Shown piece by piece: positions 41,215-47,419 of a stretch of DNA of 64,000 nt. Under the pieces are notes generated by a model. It saw nothing but the letters and a program-made list of their open reading frames with translations, made no database searches and had not been told where the DNA came from. The first letter of the stretch is position 1; each line of letters opens with the position of its first letter. A program made the position numbers and the translations under genes. This stretch comes from DATLGB01 sp038258425 (lineage in GTDB: Bacteria; Actinomycetota; Thermoleophilia; Solirubrobacterales; Solirubrobacteraceae), in assembly GCA_038258425.1 (NCBI GenBank), contig JBBSPV010000004.1, positions 62,001 to 126,000 on the forward strand. The letters run 5' to 3'.

Positions 41215-41811
41215 TCAGGCCTTGCGGCGCTCCTTGGCCCGGGCCGCAGCGAGGTCGAGCCGCTCGGCCTCGTCGCGCGCGGTCAGCGCCGCCTCGCGCT
41301 GCTGCACCGCCTCGCCGGCCTCTTCGAGGGCCTCGAGCCGGTCCTCACGGCCGACGTCGGCGTTGACGGTGTCCGTCTGCGCCCTGGCCTGCGCGCTGCG
41401 CGCCTTGCGCTGGCGCTCGCTCGCCGCAGCGCGCTTGGCCTTGGCCTCGCGCCGCTGCGCCGCCTGCCGGCGCTGCTCGTCCGCGCGCTGCTCGGCGGCC
41501 CGGCGGCGCTGCTCGGCCTCGGACTGGCGGTCGGCGAGCGTCTCGTCGGCCGCCTCGCGCCGCTCGGCCGCCCGCCCGCGCAGCTCAGCCGCCTCGGTCC
41601 GGTCCTCCGCCGCCTCTCGGCGCAGGCGCGCGTCGGCCTGCAGCTGCGGGTCGCGCAGCAGGTCTCCCGCGAGCCCGCGCAGGACGGCGTCGGCGCGGTC
41701 GACGAGCAGCTCGCCGTCGGGCGCGAGCCGGGCCACGCGGCTCAAAGGCCACTTGACGGCTCGCAGGTAGCCGTCCACGGCCAGTCGGGGAACGGTGCGC
41801 AACAGCTCCAT
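41215..41811 (-). CDS. Charged coiled-coil protein of unknown function
   Basis: 198 residues. A conserved-looking N-terminal ~65 residues (LLRTVPRLAVDGYLRAVKWP, LLVDRADAVLRGLAGDLLRD) are followed by a long Ala/Arg/Glu/Gln-rich coiled coil that runs almost to the C-terminus. It resembles the low-complexity actinobacterial proteins often mislabelled as initiation-factor-like. There is no signal peptide, cysteine or catalytic motif. It starts 1 bp after the stop of the CsbD-like gene upstream, so the two are one transcript and may form a mixed coiled coil. Confidence 0.7.
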   Translation of the reverse strand: MELLRTVPRLAVDGYLRAVKWPLSRVARLAPDGELLVDRADAVLRGLAGDLLRDPQLQADARLRREAAEDRTEAAELRGRAAERREAADETLADRQSEAEQRRRAAEQRADEQRRQAAQRREAKAKRAAASERQRKARSAQARAQTDTVNADVGREDRLEALEEAGEAVQQREAALTARDEAERLDLAAARAKERRKA

Positions 41812-41812
41812 G

Positions 41813-42316
41813 TCAGTGCTCCTCGGGGTCGATGCGGTCGGCGCGCGCCTCGGCGGCGGCCGCCTGGCGCTCGAGTCGGGCGGTCTCGCGGGCGGCCTCC
41901 AGCCGCTCGCGCTCCGCCTGCTGCTCGGCGGTCTCGGCGGCCGCCTCCTGCGCCTGCTCGGCGCGGCCTGCGGCCACTGTCTCCTGCCGCTGCTGAGCGG
42001 TCGCCTGCTCCTGGGCGACCTCGCGATCGCGCTCGGCGGCCTCGTCGCGGGCGCGCTGGGCCCGGTCGGCCTCCAGCTCGCGCCGCTCGGCCTCCAGCCG
42101 CGCCTTGCGCGCCTCCGTGTCGGCCTCCTGCTCGCGCCGGCCGGCCGTCGCGTCATCCTCGGCGGCTTCGCGCTCGGCGTCGACCTGCGCGTCCTGCAGG
42201 CGGCCCTCGCGCGCGAGATCCTCCTGGCCGAGGAGGTCGCCGGCGGCGGCCTTGGCCTTCCCGGCGAGCTTGCCGGCGAGCCCGCCGGCGGTGCGCTCCG
42301 GGGTGTCGGGGGTCAT
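41813..42316 (-). CDS. CsbD-like N-terminus with long coiled coil
   Basis: 167 residues. GKLAGKAKAAAGDLLGQEDL ... REGRLQ near the N-terminus matches the CsbD stress-protein motif (G--KE--G-LTGDE-L--EG). The rest is a ~130-residue Glu/Arg/Ala/Gln coiled coil. CsbD proteins are general-stress proteins of unknown biochemistry; the coiled-coil extension is not part of the usual ~60-residue protein. GGAG lies about 10 nt before the ATG at 42316. It forms a tight pair with the next coiled-coil gene. Confidence 0.7.
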   Translation of the reverse strand: MTPDTPERTAGGLAGKLAGKAKAAAGDLLGQEDLAREGRLQDAQVDAEREAAEDDATAGRREQEADTEARKARLEAERRELEADRAQRARDEAAERDREVAQEQATAQQRQETVAAGRAEQAQEAAAETAEQQAERERLEAARETARLERQAAAAEARADRIDPEEH

Positions 42317-42403
42317 GGTGTCGGTCTCCGTGGGGTCAAAGGGGGGAGCGGTCGTCCTACCCCCGCGACCCGTGGCGGACCCGTGTTCGGTCAGCCGCCG
42401 GGA

Positions 42404-42409
42404 TACGGT
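42404..42409 (+). promoter_or_regulatory. Candidate leaderless -10 box for Nudix gene
   Basis: TACGGT, 6 nt before the GTG at 42416. Confidence 0.45.
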
Positions 42410-42415
42410 GGGCGC

Positions 42416-42886
42416 GTGGCCGTCACGAGCGCCGGGGTCCTGCTGTACCGCCGCGACCCCGCGCAGGTGCTCCTCGTGCATCCCGGCGGCCCGTTCTGGA
42501 CCCGCAAGGACCTCGGCGCGTGGTCGATCCCCAAGGGCGAAATCGAGCCGGGCGAGTCGCCGCGCGCGCGGGCGCTCGTCGAGCTGGAGGAGGAGACCGG
42601 CCTGGCGCTGGCCGACCCGGCGCTCGTCGAGCTCGGCGAGGTCCGCCAGAAGAGCGGCAAGGTCGTCGTCGCCTTCGCCTGCGAGGCGGACTTCGACCCG
42701 GAGGCGCTGCGCTCGAACACGTTCGAGCTCGAGTGGCCGCCCCGCTCGGGCCGGACGCAGGCCTTCCCGGAGGTCGACCGGGCGGCGTGGTTCGAGCCGG
42801 CTGAGGCGCGCCGGCGGCTCAACCCGGCGCAGGCCGAGCTCGTGGACCGCCTGCTGCGCGCCTGCCCGTCCGGCGCGGACGGCTAG
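42416..42886 (+). CDS. Nudix hydrolase with altered Nudix box
   Basis: 156 residues, one Nudix domain: AGVLLYRRDPAQVLLVHPGG, then FWTRKDLGAWSIPKGEIEPG and the box G41-EIEPG-E47 ... VELEEETGL (55-63). The Arg of the REUxEExGU consensus is Val55; the metal-binding Glu residues are kept. Relatives with this N-terminal layout act on diadenosine polyphosphates or related nucleotides, but the substrate is not known here. The small membrane-protein gene starts 10 bp after its stop. Confidence 0.9.
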   Translation: MAVTSAGVLLYRRDPAQVLLVHPGGPFWTRKDLGAWSIPKGEIEPGESPRARALVELEEETGLALADPALVELGEVRQKSGKVVVAFACEADFDPEALRSNTFELEWPPRSGRTQAFPEVDRAAWFEPAEARRRLNPAQAELVDRLLRACPSGADG

Positions 42887-42889
42887 CTT
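42884..42889 (+). promoter_or_regulatory. Candidate leaderless -10 box for small membrane protein
   Basis: TAGCTT, 7 nt before the GTG at 42897. It shares its first three bases with the TAG stop of the Nudix gene. Confidence 0.45.
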
Positions 42890-42896
42890 CGGCCCC

Positions 42897-43280
42897 GTGG
42901 CCGGCTCCTCCGAAGCCGCCCGGGTGCTGGCGATGGGGGCCGCCCTGCTCGCGCTCGGGAGCACCTTCATCCCACGCTGGGACACGGACGCCGGCGGCCT
43001 GGAGCAGTCCGCCTGGTCGAACTTCTCCAACCTCGACTGGATGCTCGCGCTCGTGTGTCTCGTGGCCGTCGCAGTCGCCGTCCGGGCCCTGCGCCGCCCC
43101 TGGCTCGCCGGCTTCGCGCTCTGCCTCCTCGGCGCCCTGGGCGTCGTCCTCGTGACGGGCATGCTCGTCGTCCTCATCCAGGCCGACGGTGCGGGCTGGG
43201 CGCCCATGGTCGCGCTGCTCGGCACGCTGCTGACCTGCGCGGCCGGGATCGTGATGGCCACGGACGACGGCCGCGGCTGA
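42897..43280 (+). CDS. Small four-helix membrane protein, unknown
   Basis: 127 residues with four hydrophobic segments (VLAMGAALLALGSTFIP, WMLALVCLVAVAVAV, FALCLLGALGVVLVTGMLVV, MVALLGTLLTCAAGIVM) and a short extracellular-type loop WDTDAGGLEQSAWSNFS between the first two. I do not recognise the family. It is 10 bp after the Nudix gene on the same strand. Confidence 0.65.
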   Translation: MAGSSEAARVLAMGAALLALGSTFIPRWDTDAGGLEQSAWSNFSNLDWMLALVCLVAVAVAVRALRRPWLAGFALCLLGALGVVLVTGMLVVLIQADGAGWAPMVALLGTLLTCAAGIVMATDDGRG

Positions 43281-43286
43281 GCGACG

Positions 43287-43447
43287 GTCGGCCTCGACGT
43301 GGGCGGGCACGGCGCGATCGTGGTCGCCGCCGTCGTCGGCTCGCCATGGCGGCGGGCAAGGAGGTCGTCGCCGAGGGAGTCGAGACCGCCGACGAGCTGC
43401 ACCGGCTGCCGCTCGCCGGCTGCGACCTCGGGCAGGGCCACCACTAG
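43287..43447 (+). pseudogene. Decayed EAL-domain (c-di-GMP phosphodiesterase) C-terminal remnant
   Basis: KEVVAEGVETADELHRLPLA then GCDLGQGHH and TAG at 43445-43447 is the signature C-terminus of EAL domains (VVAEGVET-EQL--L---GCD--QG). Just upstream, in another frame, GGHGAIVVAAVV matches the preceding helix, so a frameshift lies near 43345. Everything before is missing. The remaining ~100 bp up to 43549 contain no gene I can support; one frame ends LIARNTPPGLPAGEFGVES, possibly another remnant. Confidence 0.65.
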
Positions 43448-43539
43448 GATCGCCGCGGCCGGCGGAGCCGACGCGCAGGCTGATCGCCCGCAACACGCCG
43501 CCGGGGCTGCCGGCGGGCGAGTTCGGCGTGGAGTCCTGA

Positions 43540-43559
43540 GGCGGCGGCGTCAGGCCGCC
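43540..43559. terminator. Weak hairpin at the 3' end of the amidinotransferase-like gene
   Basis: GGCGGC and GCCGCC arms with an 8-nt loop span the stop codon at 43550. They could end transcription of the leftward gene. Confidence 0.3.
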
Positions 43560-44530
43560 GGCTCGCGCAGGAGCTCCATGGTCGAGCAGTGCACGCCCCC
43601 GCCGTTGGCGTGCAGCTCGTCGTAGGGGATCTCCACGACGTCGACGCCGCGCCCGGCGAGCCGCTCGACGGTGCGCGGCGAGCCCTCGGCCATGAGCACC
43701 CGGCCCGGGCGCAGGCACAGCGCGTTGAGCGCCCAGGCCTCCGAGGCCTCGGGATGGATGGTCTCGATGCCGAGCGCGCGCAGCTCCTCGAGGAACCAGA
43801 AGGGCAGGCCGGCCGCGTCCACGAGCGCCTTGTCGACGTCGACCATGGTCAGGTGCAGGTCGAGGTGGATCGTGTAGCCCGCCAGCGGGACCACGTGCAG
43901 CCGCCAGCCGATCCGGGCCAGCACGTCGCGCAGCTGGCGAGCGCCCTCCTCGTTGCAGCGGATGGAGGTCCCGAAGGCCGCCAGGCCGGGTCGCAGCTTG
44001 ACGAAGGAGCCGCCCTCGAGCGTGCCGGTGCCGGTGATCGTCGAGAGGATCGGCAGTCCCTGCTCCGCGACGATGCGGGTCAGCGAGGCCTCCTCGCCGC
44101 GACGCATGCGCACCGCCATGCGGCCGATGACGGCCCCGCCGGGCACGGTGACCAGCGGGTCGCGCATGTAGACCGCCTTCACGTAGCGCCCGCCGAGCGG
44201 CTCGGCGACCACGACGTCGATCCCCTCGCCGCGCAGGGCGGCGACGAGCCCGTCGTGCTGGGCGGCGACGCGCTCGAGGTCGGGCGGCTCGCGGCGCGTG
44301 TAGTACCAACCGCCCTCGGGGTCGACGAGCGCCTGCGCCGCCTCGTCCCAGGCGTCCGCGCGGACCTGGCCGAGTGCGTCGCCGGGCCGGCGCACGAGCA
44401 CCGTGCGCAGCGGCCCGACCTCGTCCGCGGCACCCCACTCCGCGCCCCAGACGTCCGTGAGCTCGTCGTGGAAGGGCGGCTCGGCCGCCGTCGCCATCAG
44501 CGTCTGGACGAGGTCGGGCGGTCCGGTCAT
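43550..44530 (-). CDS. Arginine deiminase / dimethylarginase-superfamily (amidinotransferase-fold) enzyme
   Basis: 326 residues of the pentein fold. WGAADEVGPLRTVLVRRPGD opens the domain. VYMRDPLVTVPGGAVIGRMA holds the Arg/Asp of the guanidine site, TLEGGSFVKL and HLDLHLTMVD carry the catalytic His-x-Asp, and GGGVHCSTMEL near the end carries the nucleophile Cys315. Members hydrolyse arginine, dimethylarginine or related guanidines, or transfer amidino groups; which applies is not decidable here. The start overlaps the end of the MBL-like gene by 4 bp (ATGA), so translation is probably coupled. Confidence 0.88.
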   Translation of the reverse strand: MTGPPDLVQTLMATAAEPPFHDELTDVWGAEWGAADEVGPLRTVLVRRPGDALGQVRADAWDEAAQALVDPEGGWYYTRREPPDLERVAAQHDGLVAALRGEGIDVVVAEPLGGRYVKAVYMRDPLVTVPGGAVIGRMAVRMRRGEEASLTRIVAEQGLPILSTITGTGTLEGGSFVKLRPGLAAFGTSIRCNEEGARQLRDVLARIGWRLHVVPLAGYTIHLDLHLTMVDVDKALVDAAGLPFWFLEELRALGIETIHPEASEAWALNALCLRPGRVLMAEGSPRTVERLAGRGVDVVEIPYDELHANGGGVHCSTMELLREPAA

Positions 44531-45150
44531 CGCAGGAACCGCGCCTTGCGGACGAGCGCGGCGGCCAGCGCCGGGGTGCGGCGGCGGGAGCCCGCGATCG
44601 CGCCGGCGATCGCCGCCGGCACCGACTCGCCCGCCAGCGGTGCCCCGTGGCCGGTCAGCAGCACCTCGGGCCGGAAGTCGAGCACGCGCCCGGGCGGCAG
44701 CAGGCGGCGCAGCGGATGGACGCCGACCGTCTCGCCCGGAGCGAGGTAGGTCGGGCCCGTCCCGATCGCCTCCGGCACCAGCAGCATCCGTTGCCGGCCG
44801 AACCACAGCGCCACCTCCCGCCACACGGGCAGGTTCCAGAGCCCGACCGCCCGGAAGGGCGCGCCGGCGACGCCGCCGAAGGGCGTCACGTGCAACGGCA
44901 CGCCGAGCTCGCGCGCGACGTCCGCGCAGTCGCGCGGATGGCGGTCCAGGCACTGCAGGACGCCCGCGGGCTCGCCGAGGGCGCGAATGCGATCGAGCAC
45001 GTCGTCGCCGAGCGGCGGGTCGACGATCCAGACGCCGCCGTCGGCGCGGATCGCGTGGCCGGCCCGCTCCATGGCGCGCGGGGCGGGATGGACCCAGGAC
45101 ACGACGTCCGGAGCGGGCTCGTGGAACGTGACGGCGACCATCGGCGCCAT
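44527..45150 (-). CDS. Degenerate metallo-beta-lactamase-fold-like protein
   Basis: 207 residues. GVWIVDPPLGDDVLDRIRAL, LQCLDRHPRDCADVARELGV and LLTGHGAPLAGESVPAA follow the strand-helix order of MBL-fold hydrolases, with L-T-HH-D near DRHPRD and the late TGHG. The full HxHxDH metal motif is not present, so metal binding is doubtful. ATGs at 45150 and 45141 are both possible. It is upstream of and overlaps the amidinotransferase-like gene. The divergent VapBC operator begins 38 bp away. Confidence 0.65.
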   Translation of the reverse strand: MAPMVAVTFHEPAPDVVSWVHPAPRAMERAGHAIRADGGVWIVDPPLGDDVLDRIRALGEPAGVLQCLDRHPRDCADVARELGVPLHVTPFGGVAGAPFRAVGLWNLPVWREVALWFGRQRMLLVPEAIGTGPTYLAPGETVGVHPLRRLLPPGRVLDFRPEVLLTGHGAPLAGESVPAAIAGAIAGSRRRTPALAAALVRKARFLR

Positions 45151-45188
45151 CGTCGCAGGTCGCCGAGGGACCACGCCGGGCCGCCGGC

Positions 45189-45204
45189 GTATCACGCGTG
45201 ATAC
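45189..45204. promoter_or_regulatory. Perfect 16-bp palindromic operator of the VapBC module
   Basis: GTATCACGCGTGATAC is a perfect palindrome directly upstream of the antitoxin gene and overlaps its candidate -10 box. It is the expected site for autorepression by the VapB-VapC complex. Confidence 0.75.
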
Positions 45205-45207
45205 GCT
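45202..45207 (+). promoter_or_regulatory. Candidate -10 box for vapB
   Basis: TACGCT, 7 nt before the ATG at 45215. It overlaps the operator's right arm. GGAG also precedes the ATG, so a leadered mRNA is possible too. Confidence 0.45.
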
Positions 45208-45214
45208 GCAGGAG

Positions 45215-45451
45215 ATGACAGACGTCTCGATCAGGGACCTCCGCAACCGCGGCGGAGAGGTGATCGACCGCGCAGCCGGAGGCGAGGACATCACCATCAC
45301 GCGCAGCGGGCGTCGCGTCGCCTCACTGCGCGCCCTGGAGGAGCCTGCGCTGTCGGCTGAGGTCCTCCTGCGTCGATGGCGCGGTCTTCCCAGCGGAGAT
45401 CCCGCCGCGCTGCGCCGGGACGTCGACACGGTGCTGGATCCGAAGCTGTGA
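45215..45451 (+). CDS. vapB: Type II antitoxin, Phd/YefM-like
   Basis: 78 residues. VSIRDLRNRGGEVIDRAAGG and DITITRSGRRVASLRAL are the conserved N-terminal DNA-binding dimerisation core of Phd/YefM antitoxins. The C-terminal ~35 residues (LSAEVLLRRWRGLPSGDP) would wrap the toxin. The stop overlaps the toxin GTG (GTGA). A perfect palindrome lies upstream. Symbol given by pairing with a PIN toxin. Confidence 0.9.
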   Translation: MTDVSIRDLRNRGGEVIDRAAGGEDITITRSGRRVASLRALEEPALSAEVLLRRWRGLPSGDPAALRRDVDTVLDPKL

Positions 45452-45870
45452 CCGTGTCGCGTCGTCAGGGCGTGTTGGACACCTCGACGGTGATCTCGCT
45501 GCCTCGGGTGACGGACGTGCAGTCGTTGCCTGCCGAGCCGCTGATCACCGCCGTCACCCTGGCCGAGCTGTCGGTCGGGCCGCTCGTGACCGACGACGAA
45601 GCCGAACGCGCGATCCGCCAGGCTCAGCTGCAGCAGGCGGAGGCAGACTTCCGTCCGTTGCCGTTCGATGATCGTGCCGCCCGCGCCTTCGGTCGCGTTG
45701 CCGCCTCGCTGCGCCGTTCCGGGCGCAAGCCGGCCGCGCGGGCCTACGACGCCCTCATCGCGGCAACCGCGCTCGCCCACGACCTGCCGATCTACTCCGT
45801 CAACGTCCGGGACTTCGACGGCATCGCCGGGCTCGAGGTGGTCGCCGTTGCGGTCGACCCGATCCGCTGA
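45448..45870 (+). CDS. vapC: Type II toxin, PIN-domain ribonuclease
   Basis: 140 residues. The PIN-domain acidic residues are present: Asp11 in GVLDTSTVI, Glu40 in TLAELSVG, Asp101 in AYDALIAATA and Asp122 in NVRDFDGI. These Mg-dependent RNases cleave specific tRNA or rRNA sites when freed from antitoxin. The active site looks intact, so the module is probably functional. It overlaps vapB by 4 bp. Confidence 0.92.
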   Translation: MTVSRRQGVLDTSTVISLPRVTDVQSLPAEPLITAVTLAELSVGPLVTDDEAERAIRQAQLQQAEADFRPLPFDDRAARAFGRVAASLRRSGRKPAARAYDALIAATALAHDLPIYSVNVRDFDGIAGLEVVAVAVDPIR

Positions 45871-45895
45871 GCCCTCGCGGTCCGGTTCGTGGCCG

Positions 45896-46045
45896 TCAGT
45901 GGTGCTCGAAGGCCCGCACGGGCATCTGGAACGGCGTGATCCTGACGCCGATCTCCCCACGCGCGTTCGCCGACAGACGTCGAGGCTCCTCGAGTCGATC
46001 CACGATCCGAGGCGTGGCCGCGGGCCGCGCGTCGTGCCCGCGCCG
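45896..46045 (-). pseudogene. Unidentified C-terminal coding remnant
   Basis: In the 189-bp gap after vapC, one minus-strand frame ends ANARGEIGVRITPFQMPVRA then FEHH and TGA at 45896-45898, preceded by ATPRIVDRLEEPRRLS. This looks like a real protein end (mixed hydrophobic and charged, not the Arg/Pro/Ala shadow pattern). It extends only about 50 codons before the methyltransferase start. I do not recognise the family. Confidence 0.3.
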
Positions 46046-46046
46046 G

Positions 46047-46052
46047 TAGGTT
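46047..46052 (+). promoter_or_regulatory. Candidate leaderless -10 box for methyltransferase
   Basis: TAGGTT, 7 nt before the GTG at 46060. Confidence 0.5.
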
Positions 46053-46059
46053 CGGCGTC

Positions 46060-46959
46060 GTGGCCGACCGCAGAGACCTCGACTTCACCTACTCCCTCAT
46101 CGACCGCATCTTCCGGCTGAGCCTCGGCGACCACGCCGACTTCAGCGGCGCGAAGTACGACGGCGACTTCTCCATGGGCCTCGAGCAGGCACAGGCGCGC
46201 AAGCACGACTACGTCGCCGCGGAGATCGGCGTCGGGCCGGGGCGCCGGCTGCTCGACCTCGGCTGCGGCTGGGGGCCGCTGCTCCACGACGCGCGAGAGC
46301 GCGGCGCCAGCGGCGTGGGCGTCACTCTCTCCAAGGCGCAGCTCGAGGCCTGCCGTCGCCACGGCCTCGACGTCCACCTCCACGACGCCCGTCGCGTGGA
46401 CGCCTCGACCTTCGGCGCCTTCGACGCGGTCGCGAGCCTCGGCGCCTGGGAGCACTTCTGCTCGCGCGAGGACTACGAGGCCGGCCGCCAGGACGCCGTC
46501 TACCGCGACATCTTCGCCAACGTCGCCACCCTGCTGCCCAGCGGTGGGCGCTTCTACTTGCAGACCATGGTCTTCGGGCCGAACATGATCCCGGTTCAGG
46601 AGGTCTCACTCGACGCCCCGCGCGGGTCCGACGCCTGGTACCTCGAGCTCATGACCCACCAGTTCCCCGGGTCGTTCCTGCCGTTCGGCGCCGAGCAGGT
46701 CGTCGCGAACGCCGAACCGGACTTCCGCCTCGTCTCGAAGTCCTCCGGCCGGCTCGACTACCTCGAGACGATCCGCCAGTGGCGCTGGCGCTTCGGCGAG
46801 CCCGGCTGGCGCAAGACGCTCGTCAAGGCCCGGCTCGTGCCGCGCTACCTGACCAGCAGGGAGTTCCGCCTGGCCTTCGCCTCCGGCGTCAGCCCGAACT
46901 ACACGTGCTTCGAGCGCGAGCTGCTCGAGCACTTCCGGCTCACCTTCGAGAAGGTCTGA
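46060..46959 (+). CDS. Cyclopropane-fatty-acid-synthase-like SAM methyltransferase
   Basis: 299 residues. The N-terminus HADFSGAKYDGDFSMGLEQA precedes SAM motif I LLDLGCGWGPLLHDARERG; GVGVTLSKAQLEACRRHG and ASLGAWEHFCSREDYE are the CFA/mycolic-acid-cyclopropane-synthase style blocks. In that family the enzyme adds a methylene or methyl group to lipid-bound unsaturated acyl chains at the membrane. The bicarbonate-binding residues of true CFA synthases cannot all be identified, so a different acceptor is possible. The TAGGTT box 7 nt before the GTG suggests a leaderless start. Confidence 0.85.
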   Translation: MADRRDLDFTYSLIDRIFRLSLGDHADFSGAKYDGDFSMGLEQAQARKHDYVAAEIGVGPGRRLLDLGCGWGPLLHDARERGASGVGVTLSKAQLEACRRHGLDVHLHDARRVDASTFGAFDAVASLGAWEHFCSREDYEAGRQDAVYRDIFANVATLLPSGGRFYLQTMVFGPNMIPVQEVSLDAPRGSDAWYLELMTHQFPGSFLPFGAEQVVANAEPDFRLVSKSSGRLDYLETIRQWRWRFGEPGWRKTLVKARLVPRYLTSREFRLAFASGVSPNYTCFERELLEHFRLTFEKV

Positions 46960-46960
46960 G

Positions 46961-47317
46961 CTACCGGCGCACGGTGAAGCGCGCGACGGGCCGGCGGTTC
47001 TTCGCGACGATGCAGAAGCGAGCGCTCGCACGCCAGTGGTTCAGGGGGGCGGTGAGTCGCCGGCCGGGGGTGATCGGAGCGACGCCCAGGACGAGCTTGT
47101 GGCGGCCGCGGGCGCGCCGAGCGCAGCGCACGACGTAGAAGTCCGGCTGCTGCCCGACCGCCGGCAGGCGCAACGCCCCCTCCTGCTTGGCCGAGTTCAG
47201 GGTCAGCGAGTAGCCGTGGCGCTTGCCCTTGTAGATGGCGCCCTCGGCGGTGGCCGGAAGGACGGAGGCGCCAAGGGCGCCGAGCGTGAGGGCGACGAGC
47301 ACGAGGAGGCGGGGCAT
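46961..47317 (-). CDS. Small secreted protein, unknown
   Basis: 118 residues. A signal peptide (LLVLVALTLGALGASVLPAT) is followed by a basic ~90-residue domain with YKGKRHGYSLTLN and two cysteines (VVRCARR, ARFCIVAK) that could form a disulfide. I do not recognise it. It is convergent with the methyltransferase gene with 1 bp between stops and divergent from the sedolisin gene. Confidence 0.65.
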   Translation of the reverse strand: MPRLLVLVALTLGALGASVLPATAEGAIYKGKRHGYSLTLNSAKQEGALRLPAVGQQPDFYVVRCARRARGRHKLVLGVAPITPGRRLTAPLNHWRASARFCIVAKNRRPVARFTVRR

Positions 47318-47419
47318 GGGAGCGCCACTGTGACGGGTGGCGGGGCGACCTGGCCGCTCATGGTCTGATGTCGGACCGGGCGCCTGGCGCACGTGGCGCC
47401 GTTGCCTTTGGGTGCGGCG

